Counted from the first letter of the stretch, positions 6,980 through 15,143 are shown. The stretch is DNA of 25,382 nt from LGRD01 sp031382215 (GCA_031382215.1 JANMYQ010000165.1:1-25382); one strand, 5' to 3'. The notes: generated by a model from the sequence alone, not told the origin. Program-made: numbers and translations.

Positions 6980-8701
6980 ATGTCTCAAACTCAAGTGGCC
7001 ACCCCTGCCGGCGTCGACTCTTTCGCCGCCATGTTCGAAGAATCGCTGCAGCGCTCTGAAATGCGCACCGGCGAAGTCATCACCGCCGAGGTGGTACGTG
7101 TCGAACACAGCTTTGTGGTGGTCAACGCCGGGCTCAAGAGCGAAGCCTACGTGCCGATCGAAGAATTCAAGAACGACCACGGCGAACTCGAAGTGCAGGT
7201 CGGCGACTTCGTCTCGGTGGCGATCGACGCCGTCGAGAACGGTTACGGCGACACCATCCTGTCGCGCGACAAGGCCAAGCGCCTGGCCTCGTGGCTTTCC
7301 TTGGAAACATCACTGGAATCCGGTGAGTTCGTCACCGGCACGGTGAACGGCAAGGTCAAGGGTGGCCTGACGGTACTGGTCAACGGCATCCGCGCCTTCC
7401 TGCCGGGCTCGCTGCTCGACACCCGCCCGGTCAAGGACATGAGCCCGTTCGAGGGCAAGACGATGGAGTTCAAGGTCATCAAGCTCGACCGCAAGCGCAA
7501 CAACGTCGTGTTGTCGCGCCGCGCTGTCGTCGAGGCTTCGATGGGCGAAGAACGCTCCAAGCTGCTGAGCACGCTGAGCGAAGGCGCGATCGTCAACGGC
7601 GTGGTCAAGAACATCACCGAATACGGTGCGTTCGTCGACCTCGGCGGCATCGACGGCCTGCTGCACATCACCGACATGGCCTGGCGCCGCGTGCGCCACC
7701 CGAGCGAGGTGGTGCAGGTCGGCCAGGAACTGCAGGCCAAGGTGCTGAAGTTCGACGCCGAGAAGAACCGCGTTTCGCTGGGCATCAAGCAACTGGGCGA
7801 CGACCCGTGGCACGGCGTTTCGCGCCGCTACCCGAACGGCACGCGCCTGTTCGGCAAGATCACCAACATCGCTGACTACGGCGCGTTCGTCGAGATCGAG
7901 CCGGGCATCGAAGGCTAGGTGCACGTGTCCGAAATGGACTGGACCAACAAGAACGTCGCGCCGAACAAGATCGTCTCGCTGGGCGACGAGGTCGAAGTCA
8001 TGGTGCTCGAGATCGACGAAGACAAGCGCCGCATCAGCCTGGGCATGAAGCAGTGCAAGGCCAACCCGTGGGAAGAGTTTTCCACCACGGTGCAGCGCGG
8101 TGACCGCGTCAAGGGCCCCGTCAAGTCGATCACCGACTTCGGCGTGTTCGTGGGTCTGGCCGCCGGCATCGACGGCTTGGTGCACCTGTCCGACCTGTCA
8201 TGGAACGAGCCCGGCGAAGCGGCGGTGCGCAACTACAAGAAGGGCCAGGAGGTCGAGGCCATCGTGCTGGCGGTCGACGTGGAACGCGAGCGCATTTCGC
8301 TCGGCATCAAGCAGCTCGACTCCGATCCGTTCACCAGCTACACCTCGGTCAACGACCGCGGCATGTCGGTGACCGGCAAGGTCAAGACCGTCGATGCACG
8401 TGGCGCCGAGATCCAGCTGAACGAAGACGTGACGGGCTACCTGCGCGCTTCCGAGATCAGCCGCGACCGTGTCGAAGACGCACGCAACATGCTGAAGGAA
8501 GGCGACGAAGTCAACGCCGTGATCATCAACGTCGACCGCAAGACGCGTTCGATCCAGTTGTCGATCAAGGCCAAGGACAACGCCGACAACCAGGAAGCCA
8601 TGCAGCGCCTTTCGCAGACCAGCGAGCGCGAGAACGCCGGTACGACCAGCCTGGGTGCGCTGCTGCGCGCCAAGCTGGACAACCAGAACAACAACTCCTG
8701 A
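6980..8701 (+). CDS. rpsA: 30S ribosomal protein S1, interrupted by an in-frame TAG
   Basis: S1 is the large mRNA-binding protein of the 30S subunit, needed for initiation on most messages. The frame from ATG 6980 (MSQTQVAT) to TGA 8699-8701 would encode 573 residues, normal for the family. Six S1 (OB-fold) repeats can be recognised at about 30-98, 115-181, 201-270, 288-358, 375-445 and 462-531. Codon 313 (7916-7918) is TAG, within repeat four, where the family motif is EG-Leu-VHVSEMDW. A single T-to-A change in TTG would cause this, and the frame continues intact beyond it. As written the product would be a 312-residue fragment lacking half the RNA-binding repeats, which should be lethal. 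The start has only a weak Shine-Dalgarno, as is usual for autoregulated rpsA. ihfB follows. Confidence 0.94.
7916..7918 (+). other. In-frame amber codon in rpsA
   Basis: The codon reads GGC TAG GTG CAC GTG. Other S1 proteins have Leu at this place (EGLVHVSEMDW). TAG ends two other genes in this window (DUF2059 at 2671-2673 and patatin at 13879-13881). General reassignment of TAG is therefore unlikely, and an isolated substitution or base-call error is the simplest view. Confidence 0.85.
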
Positions 8702-8710
8702 TTGTTGTTC
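8686..8710 (+). promoter_or_regulatory. Inverted repeat straddling the rpsA stop codon
   Basis: GAACAACAA (8686-8694) and TTGTTGTTC (8702-8710) are perfect complements around a 7-base loop that contains the TGA stop. The stem is AT-rich and weaker than a typical terminator stem, and no T-tract follows. It may separate or process rpsA and ihfB messages. The coding constraint on the left arm (last codons, Gln-Asn-Asn-Asn) could also produce it by chance. Confidence 0.45.
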
Positions 8711-8738
8711 CGGTGCGCTGGCGCGCGGGGGGTTTTGC

Positions 8739-9065
8739 TTGACTCGCTCGGACCTGGTGGTGCAGCTGGCTGAACGTTTCAGCCAGCTCACCCACCGCGA
8801 CACCGAGTTCGCGGTGAAGACCATCCTGGATGCGAGGTCCGACGCGCTCGCGCGTGGGCACCGCATCGAAATTCGCGGCTTTGGCAGCTTCTCGATCAAC
8901 CGCCGGCCGCCGCGCGTGGGCCGCAACCCGCGCTCGGGCGAGCAGGTGGTGATTCCCGAAAAGCTCGTGCCGCACTTCAAGCCGGGCAAGGCCTTGCGCG
9001 AAGCGGTGGACGAGAAGATGCCGCCGCAAGAGGCAGCCGGCCCGACCGGCCCGTCGAGCCCCTGA
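8739..9065 (+). CDS. ihfB: Integration host factor subunit beta
   Basis: IHF is a heterodimeric nucleoid protein that bends DNA sharply; this is its beta chain, 108 residues. The start is TTG at 8739 (giving M-TRSDLV), because the family begins exactly there. No ATG or GTG fits, and a GGGGGG stretch (8727-8732) lies six bases upstream as a ribosome binding site. The helical dimer body spans residues 1-40. The beta-arm carries GRNPRSGE with the DNA-intercalating proline at residue 64. The C-terminus adds a short Pro/Ala/Gly tail after EAVDE. Location right after rpsA is the conserved arrangement in proteobacteria. The TTG start may keep its level low relative to S1. Confidence 0.95.
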   Translation: MTRSDLVVQLAERFSQLTHRDTEFAVKTILDARSDALARGHRIEIRGFGSFSINRRPPRVGRNPRSGEQVVIPEKLVPHFKPGKALREAVDEKMPPQEAAGPTGPSSP

Positions 9066-9089
9066 GGCGGCGGCCTGCCGATCGCACCC

Positions 9090-9398
9090 ATGCGAATCCT
9101 CGTCTGGCTGTTCCGGGCAGCCATCTTCTTCACCTTGTTCGCGTTTGCGCTGAACAACCAGCACGACGCCGGCGTGCGCTGGTTCTTCGGCCAAGAGTGG
9201 CGCGCGCCCATGGTGTTCATCGTGCTCGGCGCGTTTGCGCTCGGCTGCGCCTTCGGCGTGCTGGCGATGGTGCCGAGCTGGTGGCGCCATCGCCGTGTCG
9301 CGCGCCGACACACCGACGATGCCCTGCCGGTGGAGCCACCGGCCACCGTGTCGCCACCCGAATCGGTACTGCAAGCTCCCCCGCGTGATGGACTTTGA
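9090..9398 (+). CDS. lapA: Lipopolysaccharide assembly protein A (LapA domain, DUF1049)
   Basis: LapA is a small inner-membrane protein acting with LapB in lipopolysaccharide assembly and control of LpxC. The 102-residue protein has two predicted membrane segments, about residues 5-21 (LFRAAIFFTLFAFAL) and 38-60 (APMVFIVLGAFALGCAFGVL). A basic WWRHRRVARRH stretch follows, and the tail is Pro-rich and cytoplasmic. This layout matches the LapA domain family. Its 3' end overlaps lapB by 11 bases, so translation is probably coupled. The assignment rests on topology, size and the ihfB-lapA-lapB order. Confidence 0.88.
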   Translation: MRILVWLFRAAIFFTLFAFALNNQHDAGVRWFFGQEWRAPMVFIVLGAFALGCAFGVLAMVPSWWRHRRVARRHTDDALPVEPPATVSPPESVLQAPPRDGL

Positions 9399-10542
9399 TC
9401 TGCAGTGGCTGCTGCTCGGCCTGCCGGTGGCGTTTGCGATCGGCTGGCTGGCGTCGCGCTTCGACATGCGGCAGTGGAAGCGTGAGCAGAACGACTCGCC
9501 CAAGGCCTACTACAAGGGCCTGAACCTGCTGCTCAACGAACAGCACGACAAGGCGATCGACGCCTTCATCGAGGCCGTTCAGCAAGACCCCGACACGTCC
9601 GACCTGCACTTCGCACTCGGCAACCTGTTCCGCCGCCGCGGCGAGTACGAACGCGCGGTGCGGGTGCACGAACACCTGCTCAACCGGGCCGACCTGCCCA
9701 AGGCCGAACGCACGCGCGCCCAGCACGCGCTGGCGCAAGACTTCATGAAGGCCGGCCTGTTCGACCGCGCCGAACAAGCCTATCGAGCACTGCACGGCAC
9801 CGCGTTCGACACCGAAGCGCGCCTGGCGCTGCTGAACCTGCACGAACGCTCGCGCGACTGGCAGGCCGCCGTGGAAGAGGCGCGCGAACTCGAGCGCACC
9901 GGGACCGCGTCGTTCGCGGCGCGTGTTTCGCACTACTGGTGCGAGCTCGCGCTCGAGGCTGACGCCAAGCAGCAACCGGCGGTGGCCGACGACGCCCTGC
10001 GCCAGGCGCGCGAGGCCGCGCCGCGAGGCGCGCGCCCTCTCGTGCTGGCCGGCCAGCGTGCCGCCGCGGCGGGCGACCACGCGCTGGCGCTGTCGCTGTG
10101 GAACGAACTCTCGGCCGTGCAACCCGACGCCTTCAGCCTGGTCGCGCGCGACTACGCCGCCAGCGCCATCGCGTGCGGTGAAGGCGGCGCCGCACTGGGC
10201 AAGCTGCGCGCCCAACACCTGCGCACCCCGACGATGGACCTGCTGCAGGCGATTGCCGCGCTCGAACCCAACCCCGAACGCCAACGCGAACGCCTGCTGA
10301 CGCACCTCCGCGACCAGCCCACCTTGTCGGCCGCGCAGGCATTGCTGGCGCAGAGCCACGGCCGGACCCTGAGTGAGGCCGAGGCCGACAGTCTGCGCGA
10401 CGCACTCGGCCGTGCCGCACGGCCGCTGCAACGCTACCGCTGCGCCGCTTGCGGCTTCGAGGCCCAGCACTACTTCTGGCAATGCCCGGGCTGCCTGAAC
10501 TGGGACAGCTACCCGCCGCAGCGCCTGGAGGACCTGGGATGA
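9388..10542 (+). CDS. lapB: Lipopolysaccharide assembly protein B (TPR protein with rubredoxin-like zinc site)
   Basis: LapB (YciM) is an inner-membrane-anchored cytoplasmic TPR protein. In E. coli it works with FtsH in the turnover of LpxC and helps coordinate LPS synthesis and transport. The 384-residue product starts at ATG 9388 (MDFDLQWLL) inside the end of lapA. It has one N-terminal membrane helix (about residues 5-20), followed by tandem TPR helices from about residue 35 to 330, including KAYYKGLNLLLNEQHDKAI. The C-terminal metal site has two CxxC pairs (Cys352/355 and 366/369, RCAACGF and QCPGC), as in the LapB rubredoxin-like domain. It ends in an ATGA overlap with the heptose kinase gene, which links LPS regulation with heptose synthesis. 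Confidence 0.95.
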   Translation: MDFDLQWLLLGLPVAFAIGWLASRFDMRQWKREQNDSPKAYYKGLNLLLNEQHDKAIDAFIEAVQQDPDTSDLHFALGNLFRRRGEYERAVRVHEHLLNRADLPKAERTRAQHALAQDFMKAGLFDRAEQAYRALHGTAFDTEARLALLNLHERSRDWQAAVEEARELERTGTASFAARVSHYWCELALEADAKQQPAVADDALRQAREAAPRGARPLVLAGQRAAAAGDHALALSLWNELSAVQPDAFSLVARDYAASAIACGEGGAALGKLRAQHLRTPTMDLLQAIAALEPNPERQRERLLTHLRDQPTLSAAQALLAQSHGRTLSEAEADSLRDALGRAARPLQRYRCAACGFEAQHYFWQCPGCLNWDSYPPQRLEDLG

Positions 10543-11492
10543 GCAAGCCGACGACGGGCGAACGCGCGGTCACCCGCGAGCGGCTCGCGCAAGCGCGCGT
10601 GCTGGTGGTCGGCGACGCGATGCTGGACCGCTACTGGTTCGGCGCCGTCGACCGCATCTCGCCCGAGGCTCCCGTGCCGGTGGTGCGCGTGAACCGCGAG
10701 GAAGAGCGCCTGGGCGGTGCCGCCAACGTGGCGTTGAACGTGAAGACGCTGGGTGCGCAGGCCACCTTGCTGACCGTCGTCGGCGACGACGAACCGGCCC
10801 GCAAGCTGCGCCAGATGCTGGCCGCACACGGCGTCACCGCGCTGCTGGGCAGTGATCCCAATCTGTACACCATCGTCAAGCTCAGAGTCATCGGCCGCTC
10901 GCAGCAGCTGATCCGCGTGGACTTCGAGAACCAGCCCGATCACGAGGTGCTGGCCAGCATGCTGAGCGACTATGAAGCGGCGCTGCCGGACCATGACGCG
11001 GTGCTGTTCTCCGACTACGGCAAGGGCGGGCTGGAGCACATTCCGCGCATGATCGAGCTGGCTCGCAAACTGGGCAAACCGGTGCTGGTGGACCCCAAAG
11101 GCAGCGACTACAGCCGCTATGCCGGCGCCACCGTCGTCACGCCCAACCGCGCCGAGCTGGCGCAGGTGGTGGGGCAATGGAGCAGCGAAGCACAACTGCA
11201 TGAACGCGCGCAGGCCTTGCGGCGGACGCACCACCTGGACGGTCTGCTGGTGACGCGCTCCGAAGAAGGCATGTCGCTGTTTGACGACGGCGGCCACGTG
11301 CAGGTGCCGGCACAAGCGCGCGAGGTGTTCGACGTGACCGGCGCTGGCGACACCGTGATCGCCACCTTGGCCACCATGCTGGCCGCTGGCATCAGCCTGC
11401 GCGATGCGATGCCGATTGCCAACCGCGCCGGTGGCATCGTGGTGGGCAAGTTCGGCACCGCCAGCGTGAGCTACGACGAACTCTTTGCATGA
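10539..11492 (+). CDS. rfaE1: D-glycero-beta-D-manno-heptose-7-phosphate kinase
   Basis: This PfkB/ribokinase-family enzyme phosphorylates heptose-7-phosphate at C1 in ADP-heptose synthesis for the LPS inner core. The 317-residue protein corresponds only to the kinase half of E. coli HldE; the adenylyltransferase half (RfaE2) is not in the window. Visible motifs are VVGDAMLDRYWFG (23-35), SPEAPVPVV (41-49), GGAANVALN (59-67), VTPNR (200-204) and DVTGAGDT (265-272) with catalytic Asp271. The start at ATG 10539 overlaps the lapB stop (ATGA). The upstream in-frame ATG at 10449 lies inside lapB and is not used. hldD, two steps later in the pathway, follows after 34 bases. Confidence 0.95.
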   Translation: MSKPTTGERAVTRERLAQARVLVVGDAMLDRYWFGAVDRISPEAPVPVVRVNREEERLGGAANVALNVKTLGAQATLLTVVGDDEPARKLRQMLAAHGVTALLGSDPNLYTIVKLRVIGRSQQLIRVDFENQPDHEVLASMLSDYEAALPDHDAVLFSDYGKGGLEHIPRMIELARKLGKPVLVDPKGSDYSRYAGATVVTPNRAELAQVVGQWSSEAQLHERAQALRRTHHLDGLLVTRSEEGMSLFDDGGHVQVPAQAREVFDVTGAGDTVIATLATMLAAGISLRDAMPIANRAGGIVVGKFGTASVSYDELFA

Positions 11493-11526
11493 ACACAGGC
11501 ATGACGACAGACACGAGGGACGGCAC

Positions 11527-12519
11527 ATGAAAGTCGTGGTCACTGGCGCCGCCGGCATGATCGGCAGCAACCTGGTGCATGGGCTCAACGCAATCGGCAT
11601 CGACGACGTGATCGCTGTCGACGACCTGACCGACGGCCCCAAGTACCGAAACCTGCTCGGCGCGCGGATCAGCGATTACTTCGACAAGAGCGAGTTCTAT
11701 GCGCGCTTCACGCGCGCCGAGCTCGGCCCGATCGACGCAGTGCTGCACCAGGGCGCCTGCTCCGACACGATGGAGCACAACGGCCGCTTCATGCTCGACA
11801 ACAACTACCGCTGCTCCAAAGACCTGCTCGACGCCTGCCAGGCCCAGGGCACGCGGCTGCTGTACGCGTCGTCGGCCGCCACCTACGGCGGCAGTGCGTC
11901 GTTCCGCGAGGAGCCGGCGTTCGAGCAGCCGCTCAACGTCTACGGCTACTCCAAGCTGCTGTTCGACAACGTGGTGCGCCGCATGCTGCCGCGCGCCACC
12001 GTGCAGGTGGCGGGCTTCCGCTACTTCAACGTGTACGGGCCGCGCGAACAGCACAAGGGCCGCATGGCCTCGGTGGCGTTCCATCACTTCAACCAGTATC
12101 GCGAGACCGGCAAGGTCAAGCTGTTCGGCGAGTACAACGGTTATGCGCCCGGCCAGCAGTCGCGCGACTTCGTGTTCGTCGATGACGTAGTGGCCGTCAA
12201 CCTGTGGTTCTTGCAGCACCCTGAGAGCAGCGGCATCTTCAACCTGGGCAGCGGCCGGGCGCAACCGTTCAACGACGTTGCCGTGGCCGTGGTCAACAGC
12301 GCGCGCGCGCTCGCCGGCCTGGGCGCGCTGCCGCTGGCCGAACTGGTTTCGCAGGGCATCATCGAGTACATCGACTTCCCTCAGGCGCTGGTCGGCAAGT
12401 ACCAATGCATGACCCAGGCCGACCTGAGCCGCCTGCGTGCGAGCGGCTGCGACCTGCCGTTCGCCGACGTGGCCACCGGCGTGCGCCAGTACGTCGAGCG
12501 GCTCTCGCAGACCGGCTGA
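11527..12519 (+). CDS. hldD: ADP-L-glycero-D-manno-heptose 6-epimerase
   Basis: HldD epimerises ADP-D,D-heptose to ADP-L,D-heptose, the last step before the sugar is transferred into the LPS core. The 330-residue short-chain dehydrogenase/reductase-type protein has the NADP-binding motif GAAGMIGSN (7-15). Ser115/116 lie in YASSAATYGG, and the catalytic Tyr139-x-x-x-Lys143 lies in VYGYSK. The HldD signature YFNVYGPREQHKGRMAS is also present. ATG 11527 has a good ribosome binding site (GAGGGA, 11515-11520, six bases upstream), which decides against the upstream in-frame ATG at 11485. It is the last gene of the housekeeping run; a 145-base gap with a possible hairpin follows. Confidence 0.96.
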   Translation: MKVVVTGAAGMIGSNLVHGLNAIGIDDVIAVDDLTDGPKYRNLLGARISDYFDKSEFYARFTRAELGPIDAVLHQGACSDTMEHNGRFMLDNNYRCSKDLLDACQAQGTRLLYASSAATYGGSASFREEPAFEQPLNVYGYSKLLFDNVVRRMLPRATVQVAGFRYFNVYGPREQHKGRMASVAFHHFNQYRETGKVKLFGEYNGYAPGQQSRDFVFVDDVVAVNLWFLQHPESSGIFNLGSGRAQPFNDVAVAVVNSARALAGLGALPLAELVSQGIIEYIDFPQALVGKYQCMTQADLSRLRASGCDLPFADVATGVRQYVERLSQTG

Positions 12520-12538
12520 GCCTGTGCCCTGCTGAGGC

Positions 12539-12571
12539 GCCACCCTTTCGGGGGACGCCTTTCGGGGTGGC
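12539..12571 (+). other. Possible hairpin and short direct repeat after hldD
   Basis: GCCACCC (12539-12545) can pair with GGGTGGC (12565-12571) across a 19-base loop. The loop region contains two copies of CCTTTCGGGG (12544-12553 and 12558-12567). No T-tract follows, so a terminator call is weak. The rest of the 145-base gap (12520-12664) holds the comEA ribosome binding site (GGAG near 12654) and probably a promoter that I cannot place. Confidence 0.35.
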
Positions 12572-12664
12572 ACTTCATGGTGATTTTCAGCCGCGGGGCG
12601 GCCCGGAAGAATCCGTTCCGGGCCTGCAATCACGCGGCCCGCAACACCCCTCGGAGATGTCACC

Positions 12665-13021
12665 ATGAACAACCTCACCACCCTGCTCAAGTCCCTCGTC
12701 GTCGCGGCCTTCGCGCTGCTCGCCAGCGCAACGTTTGCGGCCGTCGATGCGAACCAGGCCAACCAGGCCGAGCTCGAAGCCGTCAAGAGCATCGGCCCGG
12801 CGATTGCCAGCCGCATCCTCGACGAGCGCAAGAAGGCGACGTTCAAGGATTGGCGCGACATGATCGACCGCGTCAAGGGCGTCGGGGCCGGCAATGCGGC
12901 AAAGTTTTCCGCCCAGGGCCTGACCGTCAATGGCACCGGTTTCGACGCGCCGGCAGCCCCCGCGGCGACCGCGGCGAAGAAAGCCGGCGAAGCCAAGCCG
13001 GCCGCGCAGAAGAAGCCTTGA
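12665..13021 (+). CDS. Exported ComEA-like helix-hairpin-helix protein (copy 1)
   Basis: This 118-residue protein has a signal peptide at residues 1-25 (core SLVVAAFALLASATFA, cleavage before AVDAN). A ComEA-type double helix-hairpin-helix domain follows at about residues 26-88: VDANQANQAELEAVKSIGP, then VKGVGAGNAAKF. Such domains bind double-stranded DNA without sequence preference. In naturally competent bacteria, periplasmic ComEA binds and pulls in incoming DNA. The tail is short, Ala/Lys-rich and basic. A ribosome binding site GGAG lies just upstream. A closely related copy follows 130 bases downstream. The annotation as ComEA family is firm at domain level; a role in DNA uptake here is inferred. 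Confidence 0.88.
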   Translation: MNNLTTLLKSLVVAAFALLASATFAAVDANQANQAELEAVKSIGPAIASRILDERKKATFKDWRDMIDRVKGVGAGNAAKFSAQGLTVNGTGFDAPAAPAATAAKKAGEAKPAAQKKP

Positions 13022-13039
13022 GCCAACTCGTCAACGCAC

Positions 13040-13072
13040 CCGCCGCGCGGCCCGTTGTAGGCCCTGCGGCGG
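13040..13072 (+). other. Hairpin between the two comEA-like genes
   Basis: CCGCCGC (13040-13046) pairs with GCGGCGG (13066-13072). An inner GGCC/GGCC pair (13049-13052, 13060-13063) extends the stem across a small internal mismatch, leaving a 7-base loop. No T-run follows. It may reduce readthrough or protect the upstream message. The rest of the 130-base gap shows only a ribosome binding site (GAGGAAG at 13139-13145) for the second copy. Confidence 0.4.
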
Positions 13073-13151
13073 CGCATCCAGGCCGCCTCCATCCGGCCTA
13101 GACCTTGCTCGACGGCCTTCAGCGCTCCCAAACCCACCGAGGAAGACACAC

Positions 13152-13817
13152 ATGATCAAGAAACTTCTGGCCGCGATGCTGGCCCTGTTCGCCGCCGCCG
13201 CATTCGCCGCCGTCGACGCCAACAAGGCCACCCAGGCCGAGCTCGAAGCTGTCAAGGGCATCGGCCCGGGCATTTCTGCCAAGATCATCGACGAGCGCAA
13301 GAAGGCGCCGTTCAAGGACTGGAACGACATGGTCGAACGCGTCAAGGGTGTGGGCGATGGCAACGCCGCTAAGTTCTCGACCGAAGGCCTGACCGTCAAC
13401 GGCGCGGCCTTCAAGGGCGCCCCGGCAGCCGCTGCTCCGATGGCCAAGAAGGACGACAAGCCGGCCGCCGCTGCCGCCGTTGCCGCTGCCCCCAAGGCCG
13501 AAGAGAAGAAGATGCCGGCCGCTGCGCCGGCCGCCGCTCCTGCCACCGCAGCAGCACCGATGGCCAAGGCCGATGACAAGAAGGCCGACAAGCCCGCCGC
13601 ACCGATGAGCGCCGACGACAAGAAGGCCGCCGCCAAGAAGGAGAAGGAAGACAAGGCTGCCGCGAAGGCGAAAGAAAAAGAAGAGAAGGCTGCCGCTGCG
13701 AAGAAGGCCAAGGAAGAGAAGGCCGCCGCGGCAATGAAAGCCAAGGATGACAAGCCTGCCGCAGCCGGTGCTGCCAAGCCCGTCGCTGCCAAGGCTTCGG
13801 AAGCCAAGCCGAAGTAA
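13152..13817 (+). CDS. Exported ComEA-like helix-hairpin-helix protein with long Lys/Ala-rich tail (copy 2)
   Basis: This 221-residue protein starts at ATG 13152 behind a GAGGAAG ribosome binding site. A short signal peptide (residues 1-19, LLAAMLALFAAAAFA) leads to a helix-hairpin-helix domain at about 20-85. That domain is about 75% identical to copy 1 by direct comparison (52 of 69 positions), so the genes are a tandem duplication. Residues from about 86 to the end form a low-complexity tail of Ala, Lys, Glu, Asp and Pro with repeated KAAAKAKEKEEKAAA-like runs. The tail probably forms extended or helical rods and resembles the Lys/Ala-rich tails of TolA or histone H1-like proteins. The tail could add non-specific DNA contacts or span the periplasm. 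The stop precedes a strong terminator. Confidence 0.88.
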   Translation: MIKKLLAAMLALFAAAAFAAVDANKATQAELEAVKGIGPGISAKIIDERKKAPFKDWNDMVERVKGVGDGNAAKFSTEGLTVNGAAFKGAPAAAAPMAKKDDKPAAAAAVAAAPKAEEKKMPAAAPAAAPATAAAPMAKADDKKADKPAAPMSADDKKAAAKKEKEDKAAAKAKEKEEKAAAAKKAKEEKAAAAMKAKDDKPAAAGAAKPVAAKASEAKPK

Positions 13818-13848
13818 GACACGGCAGAGGCAACTACACCTGAACAAG

Positions 13849-13877
13849 CGCCCCGCATTGCGGGGCGTTCTTCTTTC
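13849..13877 (+). terminator. Intrinsic terminator between comEA copy 2 and the convergent patatin gene
   Basis: A perfect 8-bp GC stem, CGCCCCGC (13849-13856) and GCGGGGCG (13860-13867), with a 3-base ATT loop is followed by TTCTTCTTT. It lies 31 bases after the comEA stop and two bases before the patatin stop codon. On the minus strand the hairpin is followed by CTTGTTC, so it may act weakly in both directions. Confidence 0.88.
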
Positions 13878-13878
13878 C

Positions 13879-15123
13879 CTACTCGAACTCGGTCAGCTCG
13901 AACCCGCTGGGCACCGCTTCCGAGCGCGCGCGCCGCCTGCGCTCCCAACCGAAAAAGCTCACCACTTCGTCGCGCCGGTTCATCGTGTCGGCCACCCCCA
14001 GCGCCACCAGCTCGCGCGTGTAGGCCGACTCGAACAGCAGGTAGCTGGCCAGGGCCGCGCCGCGCGCGTCTTCACCGCGGCCCGACACGCCCACCCCGCG
14101 CAGCATCGCGCGGATCGGCGCGGGCAGGCTGCCCAGGTGCTTGGCGGCCAGATCGTCCAGCCGCTGGCTGGGCGCGATGACCAGCACCTCGATCGGCCGC
14201 AGGCTGGTGCGCGCCAGTGCGTGCGGCGGCAGCAGCTTGAGCGTGCTGTTGATACGCTGCAGGCGTTCCACGTCAACCGCCAGCGCATCCAGAAAGATGT
14301 TCGACAGCGCGTGCCCGGCGATCTGCGCCAGGTTGGGGTACTCGCTGCTGCTCGCGCGCGGCCCGGCGGGCTCGTGCATGCGCCCTGCCCCGACCACCAG
14401 GATGCGCTGCGCTCCCAGGTGCACCGCCGGCGAGATGGGGGCCGACTGACGCATCGAACCGTCGCCGCAGTATTCGGTGCGGCCGTCGATGTTCAAGGCC
14501 TGGGCCGGGAACACGAACGGAATCGCCGACGAGGCCAGCAGGTGCGGCACGGTGATCCCGTCGCGCACCGCAATGCGCTGCGAGCGCGTCCACGGCACGA
14601 TGTCGGTGGCCGCTTCGTAGAAGGTCACGTGCAGGCCCGAGCCGTAACTCGACGCGGTGACAGCCAGCGCCTGCAGGTGCCCTTCGCGCATCATCTGCCG
14701 CACCCGCTCGGTGCTGACCAGGCGCCCGAGCAGCATCGACAAGGGTTCGTTGTCGAGCAGTGAACGCGGCTTGGCGCGGCGCCAGCGGGCGATCAGCCAG
14801 CCGAGCGACATCATCGTCAGCCAGCGCGCGCCGGTGCGCAGCACGCCGATCGAATCGGAACGGTAGACCTGCTCGGCGTGGAAGTTCTCCCACACCTGGC
14901 ACAGCATGTTCACCGCGCCGTCGAAGTCATCGGCGCGGCAGGCCAGCGCCGCGGCGTTGATGGCGCCGGCCGAGGTGCCGGTGATCACCGGGAAGGGGTT
15001 CGTGTGCGGGGCGCCACATTCGCGCCGGATCTGCGCCACCGCCTTGAGCACGCCGACCTGGTACGCCGCGCGGGCGCCACCGCCGGTCAGCACCAGCCCT
15101 GTGATTGCCGACGTCTCACTCAT
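13879..15123 (-). CDS. Patatin-like phospholipase family protein
   Basis: Patatin-fold proteins are lipid acyl hydrolases with a Ser-Asp dyad. The 414-residue product has the glycine-rich oxyanion loop GGGARAA (14-20), the nucleophile elbow GTSAG with Ser51, and the Asp of the DGS motif at 221-222 (YCGDGSMRQ). All are intact, so it is probably active. No signal peptide is seen. The N-terminus TGLVLTGGGARAAY starts the fold directly, suggesting a cytoplasmic or membrane-associated enzyme. A basic, hydrophobic segment around 93-120 (LTMMSLGWLIARWRR) may contact membranes. The true substrate is unknown. It lies downstream of pilE on the same strand after a 92-base gap and may be read from the pilus operon or its own promoter. 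It ends with TAG. Confidence 0.92.
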   Translation of the reverse strand: MSETSAITGLVLTGGGARAAYQVGVLKAVAQIRRECGAPHTNPFPVITGTSAGAINAAALACRADDFDGAVNMLCQVWENFHAEQVYRSDSIGVLRTGARWLTMMSLGWLIARWRRAKPRSLLDNEPLSMLLGRLVSTERVRQMMREGHLQALAVTASSYGSGLHVTFYEAATDIVPWTRSQRIAVRDGITVPHLLASSAIPFVFPAQALNIDGRTEYCGDGSMRQSAPISPAVHLGAQRILVVGAGRMHEPAGPRASSSEYPNLAQIAGHALSNIFLDALAVDVERLQRINSTLKLLPPHALARTSLRPIEVLVIAPSQRLDDLAAKHLGSLPAPIRAMLRGVGVSGRGEDARGAALASYLLFESAYTRELVALGVADTMNRRDEVVSFFGWERRRRARSEAVPSGFELTEFE

Positions 15124-15143
15124 TGCGCGCCATGCCCAGCCCC

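Noticed and set aside
7919..8701. Second half of rpsA as a separate short S1-like gene
   Set aside because: No good start codon or ribosome binding site lies after the TAG, and the frame resumes at the next codon in the middle of S1 repeat four.
13411..13817. CRISPR-like or satellite repeat array in the comEA copy 2 tail
   Set aside because: The repetition comes from degenerate Lys/Ala/Glu codons; units are irregular, there are no spacers, and the frame is continuous.
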